From Bacillus sp. HF117_J1_D (GTDB lineage: Bacteria > Bacillota > Bacilli > Bacillales > Bacillaceae_C): a stretch of 64,000 bases of DNA. This document shows positions 32,175-40,413 of this stretch, in pieces. The DNA lies in contig JAABNQ010000003.1 in assembly GCA_009928435.1 (NCBI GenBank), forward strand, positions 62,001-126,000. The letters run 5' to 3'. Both the position numbers and the translations under genes were made by a program. Under the pieces are notes generated by a model that made no database searches, had not been told where the DNA came from, and saw nothing but the letters and a program-made list of their open reading frames with translations. How positions within the stretch are numbered: position 1 is the stretch's first letter; the number at the start of each line of letters is the position of its first letter.

Positions 32175-32774
32175 TCAGTCCTTTTTTAACACCAATTGAA
32201 TGACATGCGCTTTTCCTGTATGGAGTATGCCTTCCTCTCTGACTTGTTCTCCATAAAAAAAGTGTAAGATGTGGTGGCCGTGGCTCCATTCAAGCATATC
32301 TTGAGGATCATACAGCATCTCCACATCACGAGGGCCGCCTGTCCCATATTCAATCTGCTCTTTTGAGTACACTTCTAACATAACGATTCCACCAGGCTTG
32401 ACCGCTTTCAGTAGTTTTTCAAAGACATTCTTTTGATCTTGTCCAAAAAAATGGCCGAATACCATGACTGCCGCATCAAATTGGGCAGCTTCGGCCTCGT
32501 ATTCTAAGAGGTTCACCCTTTTGGTCTCCACTTTCACCTGATTTTTTTCAGCAAGCTGCCGCGTTTTCTGAAGGCCGCTTTCCGCATAATCTAGAGCCAC
32601 CACTTTATGCCCTTTTTTTGCTAAAAAGACAGCATTCCGCCCTTCTCCTTCAGCAAAACAAACGACAGACAAGCAATCCTTCAGCCGGCCCGCTTCACTT
32701 TTAATAAAAGAGTTCGGTTCCTCACCATAAATATATTCTTCCGTATCAAAACGTTCATGCCACTTATTCCCCAT
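32175..32774 (-). CDS. Class I SAM-dependent methyltransferase
   Basis: A 199-residue enzyme with motif I VVCFAEGEGRNAVFLAKKG, an Asp in VVALDYAESGL, and PGGIVMLEVY, typical of TehB/UbiE-like small-molecule methyltransferases; motif I has the unusual FAEGEGR instead of D-G-GEGR. Its ATG directly follows the stop of the upstream methyltransferase gene (TAAATG), and its ribosome site lies inside that gene, so the two are coupled. The substrate is unknown. Confidence 0.8.
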   Translation of the reverse strand: MGNKWHERFDTEEYIYGEEPNSFIKSEAGRLKDCLSVVCFAEGEGRNAVFLAKKGHKVVALDYAESGLQKTRQLAEKNQVKVETKRVNLLEYEAEAAQFDAAVMVFGHFFGQDQKNVFEKLLKAVKPGGIVMLEVYSKEQIEYGTGGPRDVEMLYDPQDMLEWSHGHHILHFFYGEQVREEGILHTGKAHVIQLVLKKD

Positions 32775-33392
32775 TTAAAATCCTCCTTTATCCATTCGAT
32801 AAATCAACATTCGTTCATGATCATTACGTTCATAAAAGTAATTTAGCCGGACTTCCTCCACAAGCTTGAACTGAGTGTGATTCAACAAATAATATACATA
32901 ATCATTGGATGGGTAATATAAAATCAGATCGATTGTGCGAGGATATTTTTCAACGGACTCCAAAATATGCTGTACAACCGTCATAAAAATTTGTGCAGAA
33001 AAGGGATTAAAAAAGAAAAATACGTTGTCTCCAGGCTGTATATCATATTCCTGTGCCAGTATACATTGAAATTCAACTCTTCCTCTTTTACGCTTTGCCT
33101 TTTTGCTATAGCTTGTTTTATTCTTAAGCGCATCCCCATACAAAGCAGGATTCATCTCGATTCCAACGGCAGAGGCCTGGAAATGATAATGAACATAAAA
33201 GGGGACCCTTCCCTTTCCACAGCCCATATCCACGAAGCAGGAATCCGTTGTCAGCCTATACCGCGAAAACAGTTGATCCAATGCCGCGTATGGGGTCGGT
33301 TCATAAGGGTTATAATGCGGTTCCGCTGGAGACATCCGCTGATCCTCAGTTGTCTTTATAGATAGAAGTTTATCTTGCTTATAGTCAATCAT
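32775..33392 (-). CDS. SAM-dependent methyltransferase-like protein
   Basis: A 205-residue protein with the SAM motif CFVDMGCGKGRVPFYV and a motif-IV-like FFFFNPFSAQIF (NPF in place of NPPY), the pattern of Bacillus methyltransferase-like proteins of unknown target. First gene of a two-gene unit with the methyltransferase that follows. Start ATG after GGGAGC. Confidence 0.72.
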   Translation of the reverse strand: MIDYKQDKLLSIKTTEDQRMSPAEPHYNPYEPTPYAALDQLFSRYRLTTDSCFVDMGCGKGRVPFYVHYHFQASAVGIEMNPALYGDALKNKTSYSKKAKRKRGRVEFQCILAQEYDIQPGDNVFFFFNPFSAQIFMTVVQHILESVEKYPRTIDLILYYPSNDYVYYLLNHTQFKLVEEVRLNYFYERNDHERMLIYRMDKGGF

Positions 33393-33934
33393 ACAACAGC
33401 TCCCGAAAATGTTTTATTCTTAAATCTTACTATATTCAAAGACGAAAAAATAATTAAAGGTTCCATTCAAAAACACACGAACCTTTTATTTTCCGTGTGT
33501 CTTTGAAACAACGGAGACAATTGGAAGCTTAAAGTAAAAGCAGCTCCACTCCCCCTTCAATTTTTCCATTTCGGCCTTCGAAAAGTGGTTCATTTGATAT
33601 ATACTCCATGCTCTGCATCATTTCTATCCCTATCCTTTTCCACTGAACAGACTACTAGAAGAAAAGTTATAGCGAAAAAACGGATTGTTTGTTTTATTTT
33701 CGTCACGTACACCCTACCACATCCAAACTTTAGTCCCGGTTTTACTTGATTAATCACTACTTTTTTTCAGAAATCGTTCGACAATATTTGTAAAGTTATG
33801 AATAGAGGGAACTAAATTGATATAATAATGAAACACTAATTTCATTGTTTTTTGTAACCCTTCCCCCAAACTCTTTCATGTTTTTATCTCATAGAGAAGG
33901 GTTCTCTCGTAGCTGAATCAGGAAGGGGATTGCC
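33393..33934. other. Divergent intergenic region with interleaved hairpins
   Basis: 542 bp with no gene. AAAGGTTC / GAACCTTT (33456-33463, 33479-33486) and ACACACG / CGTGTGT (33473-33479, 33494-33500) are interleaved, so only one can form at a time or they make a pseudoknot. On the minus strand the second is followed by TTTTTG. They lie 64 bp upstream of the methyltransferase pair. The remainder shows only AT-rich promoter-like sequence before the response regulator. Confidence 0.35.
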
Positions 33935-34639
33935 ATGAATACAATGAAAATATTAATTGTTGAAGAAGAGCACTCCATGATCACTATTCTCCGTCTTTAT
34001 CTAGAGAAGGAAGGGTTTATCGTGCTTTCATCAGCAAGTGCCTCTGAGGGGATGCGTTTAATTGATGCAGCGGCGCCTGACATTCTCTTGCTAGATATTC
34101 ACCTTCCGAACCAAAATGGTTTTGATGTTGCCCGGAAGTTCAGAGAGAAGTCCAATGGCATTCTCATCTTTATTACTGGAGAAAAGTCAAAGAGTATCGT
34201 ACTTGAGGGTTTTGAGATCGGTTGTGACGACTTTATTATTAAACCATTCGACCCTGTTGAATTGATTGCCAGAGTGAAAGCAAATATTAGACGAACCGGT
34301 TTGGCAGCTTCCGAAGTTTTAAGGCTGGGAGATTTAACAATCAACCTTATGAATAAGACTGTTTATAAAAACAACCAGAAAGTTGACCTGTTTACCAAAG
34401 AAAAGTTGCTCCTCTTCCACCTGGCCCAAAATCCAAACCAAGTATTCAGTGCAGAACAGCTTTATGACCGTATATGGGGAATGAATTCAAAGGCAGATTT
34501 GAAAACAGTCCAGGTCAATTTAAGCACCTTGAGAAAAAAGATTGAGGATAATCCTAAAAAGCCAAAATACATTCAGACAGAGAGAGGTTTCGGTTATAAA
34601 CTCTCTGTAGGCAATCATCAAATTAAGCATTCCCTCTAA
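33935..34639 (+). CDS. Orphan OmpR-family response regulator
   Basis: A 234-residue regulator. Receiver: acidic residues in IVEEEHS, the phosphorylated Asp in DILLLDIHLP, Thr in FITGEK and Lys in IIKPFDP. Output: OmpR/PhoB winged helix (LFTKEKLLLFHLAQNPNQVFS, then ...VNLSTLRKKIE...YIQTERGFGYKL). No histidine kinase lies next to it; the following genes are a SinI-like peptide and PsiE. Ribosome site GGAAGGGG. The target is unknown. Confidence 0.88.
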   Translation: MNTMKILIVEEEHSMITILRLYLEKEGFIVLSSASASEGMRLIDAAAPDILLLDIHLPNQNGFDVARKFREKSNGILIFITGEKSKSIVLEGFEIGCDDFIIKPFDPVELIARVKANIRRTGLAASEVLRLGDLTINLMNKTVYKNNQKVDLFTKEKLLLFHLAQNPNQVFSAEQLYDRIWGMNSKADLKTVQVNLSTLRKKIEDNPKKPKYIQTERGFGYKLSVGNHQIKHSL

Positions 34640-34677
34640 AATTTTCCCAATAAAATAAGCTCAATTCTCTTGAATTA

Positions 34678-34722
34678 AGGCTGTCTAGCTCTTATTGAAA
34701 CCCTAGGCGGTCTTTTATTTTT
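34678..34722 (+). terminator. Terminator of the response regulator gene
   Basis: AGGCTGTCTAG / CTAGGCGGTCT, 11 pairs including three G-U, followed by TTTATTTTTT. Confidence 0.7.
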
Positions 34723-34832
34723 TAAAAAAATAGATTAATTTTCCCAATATTTTATTTTTTTAACTTGATTTTAACCTTTGTACGGTAAAATGTTTTTAAT
34801 TGCTACAGATACATAAGGAGGGGGCCCTTATT

Positions 34833-34976
34833 TTGAAAGTGGCATTAGATCAAGAGTGGGTGGAGTTGATTACACTAGCTAAGCAGATGGGATTGACATT
34901 AGAAGAAATCAGGGAGTTTTTCATCTCTCAGCAGAAGGCTCCTGCTTCAAGGAATGTGAAAGGTGTAGCTCAATGA
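34833..34976 (+). CDS. SinI-like anti-repressor peptide
   Basis: A 47-residue peptide. LDQEWVELITLAKQMGLTLE followed by EIREFF matches the SinR-binding helix region of B. subtilis SinI (LDQEWVELMVEAKEANIS, EEIRKYL). SinI binds and disarms the biofilm repressor SinR. There is no sinR-like gene beside it, so this is an orphan that may titrate a SinR-type repressor coded elsewhere. TTG start; AAGGAGG lies 11 bases upstream, slightly far; a GTG two codons later is an alternative. It ends at a very strong terminator. Confidence 0.75.
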   Translation: MKVALDQEWVELITLAKQMGLTLEEIREFFISQQKAPASRNVKGVAQ

Positions 34977-35008
34977 ATAATCAAAGGGCAGATAAGAACA
35001 GAAAGAAG

Positions 35009-35056
35009 CACGGGTTAATTGATTAGGATCGATCTAATCAATTAACCCGTGTTTTT
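35009..35056. terminator. Long-stem terminator between the SinI-like gene and psiE
   Basis: An 18 bp perfect stem (35009-35026 with 35034-35051) and a loop GATCGAT, then TTTTT. Pyrimidine-rich sequence on the other side suggests it also ends psiE. Confidence 0.9.
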
Positions 35057-35084
35057 GATCTATTGATAATCGACACTATGATAA

Positions 35085-35546
35085 TCATGTTCCCGAAGAT
35101 CCATCGTTTTTCTTTTTAAAAAGCCACTTGCTGTCGGGCCTCTCACGTGGAGTAATATTCATAATGAAATAACCGATGATCAGAATAAGAATGACGAGCG
35201 AATAAAGCAAAGTATTGATGGGATGGTCGTGATCGACGATGATCAATCTGATCATCGCAGTGATACCAATGTAAAGAAAGTATCTCAGGGGAAAATGATA
35301 ATCCTCTTTAAAATACTTGACGATCATCGTGATGAACTCAAAGTACAGGAAGAAAAGAAGGATATTTGCCAGAAAAAGCTTATAATCATTGTTTTCTTTT
35401 TCTAACAGAATTTGGCCGAAAATGAACAACTCTTGAACAAGTAGCGCGGATAAGATGATTGCTAGGAAAATGAGTGAAACATTGAGCACGGCCTGTAGTA
35501 CTTTCGGAATCAACTGTTCCAAAGTTAAATTCTTTAATTTATTCAT
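35085..35546 (-). CDS. psiE: PsiE family membrane protein
   Basis: A 153-residue protein with four predicted spans and the PsiE motifs YFEFITMIVKYFKEDYHFPL and RYFLYIGITAMIRLIIVD. PsiE is phosphate-starvation inducible in enterobacteria; its biochemical role is not known. Start ATG after GAGGAGGCGCAG. Single gene. Confidence 0.88.
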   Translation of the reverse strand: MNKLKNLTLEQLIPKVLQAVLNVSLIFLAIILSALLVQELFIFGQILLEKENNDYKLFLANILLFFLYFEFITMIVKYFKEDYHFPLRYFLYIGITAMIRLIIVDHDHPINTLLYSLVILILIIGYFIMNITPRERPDSKWLFKKKNDGSSGT

Positions 35547-35716
35547 CTGCGCCTCCTCTGACTTTTCTACTTTTATTTTAAACGATACCTCCTATGAGAT
35601 TTATTTAAAAAATGATCGATTATATGACAAATTAAGATCGATTAGAGCCAGGATCAGGCTCTGGCCCTTCATGTGTAAAATCAAGAACTTCGTGCTTTTT
35701 AACAGTACGGTTCTCT

Positions 35717-35741
35717 TTTAAATAGGCCGGCCCTATTTAAA
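35717..35741. other. 25 bp inverted repeat in the psiE-sodA gap
   Basis: TTTAAATAGG / CCTATTTAAA are perfect 10 bp arms around CCGGC. There is no T-run. It lies 35 bp upstream of the predicted sodA -35 box; either a protein site or a weak transcription barrier. Confidence 0.4.
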
Positions 35742-35775
35742 CGTCATACTAAATTCCTATTTTTTCACAAGCCAA

Positions 35776-35804
35776 TTGACTTTTGAATATAGATACTGTA
35801 AATT
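35776..35804 (+). promoter_or_regulatory. Promoter of sodA
   Basis: TTGACT (35776-35781), 17 bp, TAAATT (35799-35804). The start is expected near 35811, at the first base of the repeats that follow. Confidence 0.55.
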
Positions 35805-35810
35805 TTGCAT

Positions 35811-35840
35811 AAGGTAAACTTTTTTTACCTAAGTAAACTT
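35811..35840. promoter_or_regulatory. Candidate operator over the sodA transcription start
   Basis: AAGGTAAACTT and AAGTAAACTT are direct near-repeats, and TTTACCT between them is inverted to both (GGTAAA / TTTACC; TTTAC-CTAA-GTAAA). The second half faintly resembles the manganese repressor MntR box (TTTGCCTTAAGGAAACT). A metal-responsive operator is a guess. Confidence 0.4.
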
Positions 35841-35869
35841 AATTGAGAAAAAAGGAAGGAGATATCGGA

Positions 35870-36484
35870 ATGTCTTCATTTGTTTTACCCGCGCTAAGCT
35901 ATGATTATGATGAACTGGAGCCATATATTGACGCACGAACATTGGAGATTCACCATGATAAACATCATGCTACATACGTCAAGAATTTAAATAATGCATT
36001 AGCGGGGCACGATGATTTAAAAAGTAAATCTGTTGAATACTTACTCAGTAATTTGAACTCTTTGCCCGAAGAGGTGCAAACAGGTGTAAGAAATAACGGT
36101 GGAGGGCATTATTGCCATAGCTTATTTTGGGAAGTGATGAGTCCTAAAGGAGGTGATGAACCAAAGGGAGATATAGCCAAAGCTATCGACTTTTACTTTA
36201 AAACCTTTGATGACTTTAAAGATAAGCTGTCCAAAGCCGCCATTTCCCGGTTTGGTAGTGGATACGGCTGGCTAGTACTTAATGGGAATGAATTAGAAGT
36301 CATAAGTACAGCAAATCAGGACACGCCATTAATGGCCGGGAAAAAACCGCTGCTTGTCATTGATGTCTGGGAGCATGCTTACTATTTAAAGTATCAGAAT
36401 AGGCGACCGGAATTCGTCACGAATTGGTGGAACACTGTGAATTGGGAAAAAGTGAATGAATTGTATTTAGAAGCGTTGAAGTAA
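35870..36484 (+). CDS. sodA: Superoxide dismutase, Mn/Fe family
   Basis: A 204-residue dismutase. Metal ligands are visible: His in LEIHHDKHHATYV, His in HYCHSLFWEV, and Asp and His in VIDVWEHAYY. Gln in ANQDTPL is at the Mn-type outer-sphere position. NNGGGHYCHS replaces the usual NNGGGHANHS, and GSGYGWLV replaces GSGWAWLV, so this is a somewhat divergent copy. ATG at 35870 follows AAGGAGATATCGGA; a reading from 35843 puts that site inside the gene. Single gene. Confidence 0.92.
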   Translation: MSSFVLPALSYDYDELEPYIDARTLEIHHDKHHATYVKNLNNALAGHDDLKSKSVEYLLSNLNSLPEEVQTGVRNNGGGHYCHSLFWEVMSPKGGDEPKGDIAKAIDFYFKTFDDFKDKLSKAAISRFGSGYGWLVLNGNELEVISTANQDTPLMAGKKPLLVIDVWEHAYYLKYQNRRPEFVTNWWNTVNWEKVNELYLEALK

Positions 36485-36516
36485 GTTAATTGTTGAAGTC
36501 ATTCGTATGCCATTTA

Positions 36517-36547
36517 GCTCCCGGACTGGTAACCCGGGAGCCTTTTT
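36517..36547 (+). terminator. Terminator of sodA
   Basis: GCTCCCGG / CCGGGAGC with loop ACTGGTAAC, then CTTTTT. Confidence 0.88.
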
Positions 36548-36586
36548 ATATAATCCTACCCTAAAGAACACCCCACGCTTTACAAA

Positions 36587-38038
36587 TTAGCTTACATCAC
36601 GTTTATCAAAATCCTCGCTTTCCCAAAAGTCCGCATTTTTGATTCCTATTTTTTCCGGGTCAAAAACAGGATCCTTTCCTTCTTTACGCTGCTGTTCATA
36701 ATCTTTTAAAGCGAGCATAGCCGGTTTGTAAAGAATCAAGATGGCTATTAAGTTTAGCCAAACCATTATTCCAAGACCAATATCTCCGAGATCCCACGCA
36801 ACTTTCGCTGTTTTTACACTTCCATAAAAAGAGGCAGCTAATAGAACAATCTTAACAACAAACATGGCTAGCCTTCCGTCTCTTCCCCTGGTGAGATAAG
36901 CTATATTCGTTTCAGCAATATAGTAATAGGCCATAATCGTTGTAAATGCAAAGAAGAAAAGAGCAATAGCAACGAAGCCTGCACCAAATCCGGGCAGAAC
37001 TGTTTCTACTGCAGCTTGTGTATAAATAGGACCCGGCTCGACATCACCCAATCGCTTAACAATGAATGTATTATCCGGCCGAACTGTATTATACATCCCC
37101 GTGATAATAATCATAAAAGCAGTCGCGGAACAGACGACAAGCGTATCAATATAAACGGAAAAGGCTTGAACGAGTCCTTGTTTTGCCGGGTGGGACACTT
37201 CCGCTGCCCCTGCAGCATGTGCTCCTGATCCTTGCCCTGCTTCGTTCGAATAGATTCCGCGTTTCACTCCCCAAGAGATCGCCATCCCAATAATTCCGCC
37301 GAAAGCAGCATCAAAGCCAAAAGCACTTTTAAAGATCAATGCTAGAATTGCTGGTAATTCAGTAATGTTAAAAGCAATGACAATGAAGGAAACGAGGATA
37401 TAGCCAACTGCCATGAAAGGAACAATTAATTGTGCAGCTTTTGCAATTCGTTTAATACCGCCAAAAATGATAAAGCCCAATAATAATACGATCATGATAC
37501 CTGTGATGAATGTACTTAAACCAAATGCATTATCAAGTCCCATCGCAATAGAGTTTGCTTGGACACCTGGCATAAGTAACGACATGGCAATTGCGGAAGC
37601 CACTGCAAAAATGATCGCGTACCACTTTTTCCCCATCCCTTTTTCAATATAATAGGCTGGCCCACCGCGGTATTGACCATCCTGCTTCACTTTATAAATT
37701 TGCGCCAGCATAGATTCAACATAGGCCGTGCTTGCACCAAGGAAAGCAATCGCCCACATCCAAAAAATAGCGCCAGGGCCGCCAAATGCAATCGCAGTAG
37801 CGGTTCCGGCTATATTACCCGTTCCGACACGACCGGAAAGTGCGACAGACATGGCCTGAAAAGATGAAATTCCTGCGTCCGAGCTTTTTCCTGAGAAGAG
37901 CTGATTTACCATATCTTTAATCAGCCGAAGTTGCAAAAACCGAGTCATAATTGAAAAAAGAATCCCTATTCCCAGTGATAAATAAATGATTGGAGAACTC
38001 CATAACACACCATTAAGCCATTCGACAAACAGTGCCAT
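36587..38038 (-). CDS. Sodium:alanine/glycine symporter (AGCS family)
   Basis: A 483-residue transporter with about 11 spans. Family motifs: ALSGRVGTGNIAGTATAIAF, GGPAYYIEKGMG and GVKRGIYSNEAGQGSGAHAA. It takes up alanine or glycine with sodium. Start ATG after GGAGGAAGG, single gene. A perfect cre box precedes it. The neighbouring glycine-riboswitch operon suggests glycine as a relevant substrate, although a terminator separates the two. Confidence 0.92.
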   Translation of the reverse strand: MALFVEWLNGVLWSSPIIYLSLGIGILFSIMTRFLQLRLIKDMVNQLFSGKSSDAGISSFQAMSVALSGRVGTGNIAGTATAIAFGGPGAIFWMWAIAFLGASTAYVESMLAQIYKVKQDGQYRGGPAYYIEKGMGKKWYAIIFAVASAIAMSLLMPGVQANSIAMGLDNAFGLSTFITGIMIVLLLGFIIFGGIKRIAKAAQLIVPFMAVGYILVSFIVIAFNITELPAILALIFKSAFGFDAAFGGIIGMAISWGVKRGIYSNEAGQGSGAHAAGAAEVSHPAKQGLVQAFSVYIDTLVVCSATAFMIIITGMYNTVRPDNTFIVKRLGDVEPGPIYTQAAVETVLPGFGAGFVAIALFFFAFTTIMAYYYIAETNIAYLTRGRDGRLAMFVVKIVLLAASFYGSVKTAKVAWDLGDIGLGIMVWLNLIAILILYKPAMLALKDYEQQRKEGKDPVFDPEKIGIKNADFWESEDFDKRDVS

Positions 38039-38074
38039 TCCTTCCTCCTCCTTGGATTTTGTTATTTTAAAATA

Positions 38075-38089
38075 ATGTAAGCGTTTACT
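38075..38089 (-). promoter_or_regulatory. cre box (CcpA site) upstream of the AGCS symporter
   Basis: ATGTAAGCGTTTACT matches WTGNAANCGNWNNCW at every position and has the palindromic core GTAAGCGTTTAC. It is 37 bp upstream of the start codon, so bound CcpA would block transcription. Confidence 0.7.
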
Positions 38090-38140
38090 AAATTATACAT
38101 TTAACCTCCACGTATCTCAATATAATTTTTTAAAAATTTA

Positions 38141-38181
38141 AAAAGCATCAGGACTGCCGGCTTTAGCCAGCAGTCCTGATG
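38141..38181 (-). terminator. Terminator of the glycine-riboswitch operon
   Basis: CATCAGGACTGC and its complement form a 12 bp stem extended by CGGC / GCCA; on the minus strand it is followed by CTTTTT. It lies 35 bp after the UPF0210 stop. Confidence 0.88.
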
Positions 38182-38216
38182 AAGATATTTCATATAAGCT
38201 TTGAAGAATTTTCACT

Positions 38217-39578
38217 TTAGTTAATCAATGACTGCAATGGTGCAGGAATACGTCCGCCGCGGCGGATGAATTTTTCCGAACCGAAAGCATTGACTCCCAA
38301 TACAGGTGCTCGCCCTAGCAGTCCGCCGAATTCTACCATGTCCCCCTCTTTTTTGCCTGGAACAGGGATAACGCGAACGGCTGTCGTCTTTTTGTTAATC
38401 ATGCCAATAGCCGCTTCGTCAGCTATAATGGCCGCTAAGGTTTCCGGAGAAGCATCGCCGGATAATGCAATCATATCTAACCCAACAGAGCAGACGCACG
38501 TCATGGCTTCAAGCTTGGATAAGGTTAGTGCATCATCCATAATGCCGCGAATCATCCCTTCATCCTCGCTGACAGGGATGAAAGCACCGCTCAAACCGCC
38601 AACATAAGAGCTCGCCATTGCGCCTCCTTTTTTAACCGCATCATTCATCAAAGCAAGTGCTGCAATCGTTCCATGGGTTCCAACTCTTTCTAATCCCATT
38701 TCTTCAAGGATTTCCGCCACACTGTCGTTTAGTGCATTTGTTGGTGCGAGTGATAAATCCATGATTCCGAAAGGCACGTCCAAACGATCTGCCACGACCC
38801 TTCCAATTAATTCGCCGGCACGTGTTATCTTGAAGACAGTTTTTTTGATGACATCCGCCACTTGGCCAAGGTCCGCATCAGGATGACGCCTTAGAGCATT
38901 CAGAACAACGCCAGGTCCACTGACCCCTACATTTAAGACAACCTCTCCTTCGCCTGTACCATGGAAGGCACCCGCCATAAAAGGGTTATCCTCAACCGGG
39001 TTGCTAAATACAACCAGCTTCGCACAGGCTAGTCCACTTTGATCTTTTGTCCTATCTGCTGCTTCCTTAATAATGTTCCCCATTAAACCTACAGCATCCA
39101 TATTGATGCCCGTTCTCGTTGTAGCAACAGAAACCGATGAGCAGACCCGCTCAGTCACGCTTAGTGCCTCCGGAAGCGCATCAAGCAAGGTTTGATCTCC
39201 TTTAGTGATTCCCTTATGTACAAGAGCCGAATATCCACCAATAAAATCAACACCGAGGGTCTTGGCAGCTTGATCAAGCGTTTTGGCCAGCTCAATCGCC
39301 TGCTCTTTTGTAGCATTTCCTAAGATTTCCGCAATGGGTGTAACAGAAATTCGTTTATTGACAATCGGAATCCCATATTCTTTTTCCACTTCTTCGGCAA
39401 CACTTTTTAGGCGGCCGGCATAGCCTGTAATCTTGTCATACACCTGTTTATTCATTTTTTCAAAATCTGAATCTGCACAATCTAACAAACTGATTCCCAT
39501 TGTGACTGTACGTATATCCAGATGTTCCATCTGAACCATTCTAATTGTTTCCATCATTTCAGTCAGAGCTATATTCAT
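38217..39578 (-). CDS. UPF0210 (PFL-like, DUF711) family protein
   Basis: A 453-residue protein of the UPF0210 family, whose structures resemble glycyl-radical/ribonucleotide-reductase-like barrels but lack a proven activity. Segments such as [51 protein letters not shown] and [21 protein letters not shown] are characteristic. It is nearly always paired with an ACT protein (UPF0237), as here with a 15 bp gap. Start ATG at 39578 after AAGGGGG; the TTG two codons earlier is rejected. The operon sits under a glycine riboswitch, which points to glycine or one-carbon metabolism. Confidence 0.88.
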   Translation of the reverse strand: MNIALTEMMETIRMVQMEHLDIRTVTMGISLLDCADSDFEKMNKQVYDKITGYAGRLKSVAEEVEKEYGIPIVNKRISVTPIAEILGNATKEQAIELAKTLDQAAKTLGVDFIGGYSALVHKGITKGDQTLLDALPEALSVTERVCSSVSVATTRTGINMDAVGLMGNIIKEAADRTKDQSGLACAKLVVFSNPVEDNPFMAGAFHGTGEGEVVLNVGVSGPGVVLNALRRHPDADLGQVADVIKKTVFKITRAGELIGRVVADRLDVPFGIMDLSLAPTNALNDSVAEILEEMGLERVGTHGTIAALALMNDAVKKGGAMASSYVGGLSGAFIPVSEDEGMIRGIMDDALTLSKLEAMTCVCSVGLDMIALSGDASPETLAAIIADEAAIGMINKKTTAVRVIPVPGKKEGDMVEFGGLLGRAPVLGVNAFGSEKFIRRGGRIPAPLQSLIN

Positions 39579-39593
39579 GATCAAACCCCCTTA

Positions 39594-39869
39594 TTAAATC
39601 CGGTGCATGGATTGAAATATTTCTTCCTGCTGAATATTGATCTTCTGTCCAATCTTATCTCCAAGCTGATCAAATTGCTTCTGCAAGGAGTGCAGGTTTT
39701 CTATTTTAGATACATCAACCACCATCATCATTGTAAAAAAGTCCTGCAAAATCGTCTGGCTTATATCGAGGACATTCACCTGATTGTCAGCAAGTATTTT
39801 CGTAACACTTGCAATAATACCAACCTGGTCTTTTCCCACTACGCTTACTACTGCACGTCTCTTCTCCAT
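39594..39869 (-). CDS. ACT domain protein (UPF0237 family)
   Basis: A 91-residue single ACT domain: RAVVSVVGKDQVGIIASVTK, then NVLDISQTILQDFFTMMMVVD. ACT domains bind amino acids; this family is co-encoded with UPF0210 proteins and probably regulates them. Start ATG at 39869, seven bases after GAGGTGA. First gene after the glycine riboswitch, so glycine is the likely ligand by inference. Confidence 0.9.
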   Translation of the reverse strand: MEKRRAVVSVVGKDQVGIIASVTKILADNQVNVLDISQTILQDFFTMMMVVDVSKIENLHSLQKQFDQLGDKIGQKINIQQEEIFQSMHRI

Positions 39870-39903
39870 TTGCACGTCACCTCAAAAATATTTTTTATAA
39901 AAC

Positions 39904-39930
39904 AAAAAAAGATTGGAGCTGCTCCAATCT
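39904..39930 (-). terminator. Riboswitch-controlled terminator
   Basis: AGATTGGAGC / GCTCCAATCT hairpin followed on the minus strand by TTTTTTTG. It lies between the glycine aptamer and the ACT gene and is its likely expression platform. Confidence 0.85.
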
Positions 39931-39964
39931 CAAAGATAGTAGAATAACATACAAAAAAACGTTC

Positions 39965-40045
39965 GTAGGTTACTCTTCTGTCCTTTTGCCTGAGATTGTG
40001 AATCCTTCGGCGCCGCGCTTTTCACGGTCTCTCCAGAAGCTGCTC
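39965..40045 (-). ncRNA. Glycine riboswitch (single aptamer)
   Basis: On the minus strand the conserved core appears in order: CTGGAGAGACC, GGCGCCGAAGG, CTCAGGCAAAAGGACAGAAG. Only one aptamer is seen. Glycine binding in this class usually prevents termination, so the ACT/UPF0210 operon is predicted to be turned on by glycine. Confidence 0.92.
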
Positions 40046-40413
40046 TTGTTATAGTGTTACCCATAACCCTCATCGCTTATTTTTTAGATGCTAAGTTATT
40101 TTATCAATCATTATAATGAAAGGTCAATAGTTGTTTTCAGCTTATTAAATCATAAATCAAATGCGCCAAGCTTCTATCCTGCCGCTTACAGAAATAGGAC
40201 ACTTCTACTGAAAGAAATTAAAACTGGTTTTATCAACTTGATTACGCACTATATACGCTTGATATCAAGTAAGATACATTATGATCATCCAAATATTCTT
40301 TGGAAAAAAAACCATAATTCGCCATTTGTAACACAAATACTATACCTTTGAAACATTCTTGTTACATTTGATTGTTATACTGAGCCTACCAAGAACAAAA
40401 GGGGTTCATTATT
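40046..40413 (+). promoter_or_regulatory. Region upstream of the LysM/3D gene with WalR-like site
   Basis: 368 bp. Extended -10 TGTTATACT at 40373-40381. TGTAAC-ACAAA-TACTAT at 40327-40343 fits the WalR consensus TGTWAH-N5-TGTWAH in the first half and 4 of 6 positions in the second; the related B. subtilis gene yocH is a WalR target. CTTGATATCAAG (40258-40269) is a 12 bp palindrome of unknown role. No small gene is seen. Confidence 0.35.
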
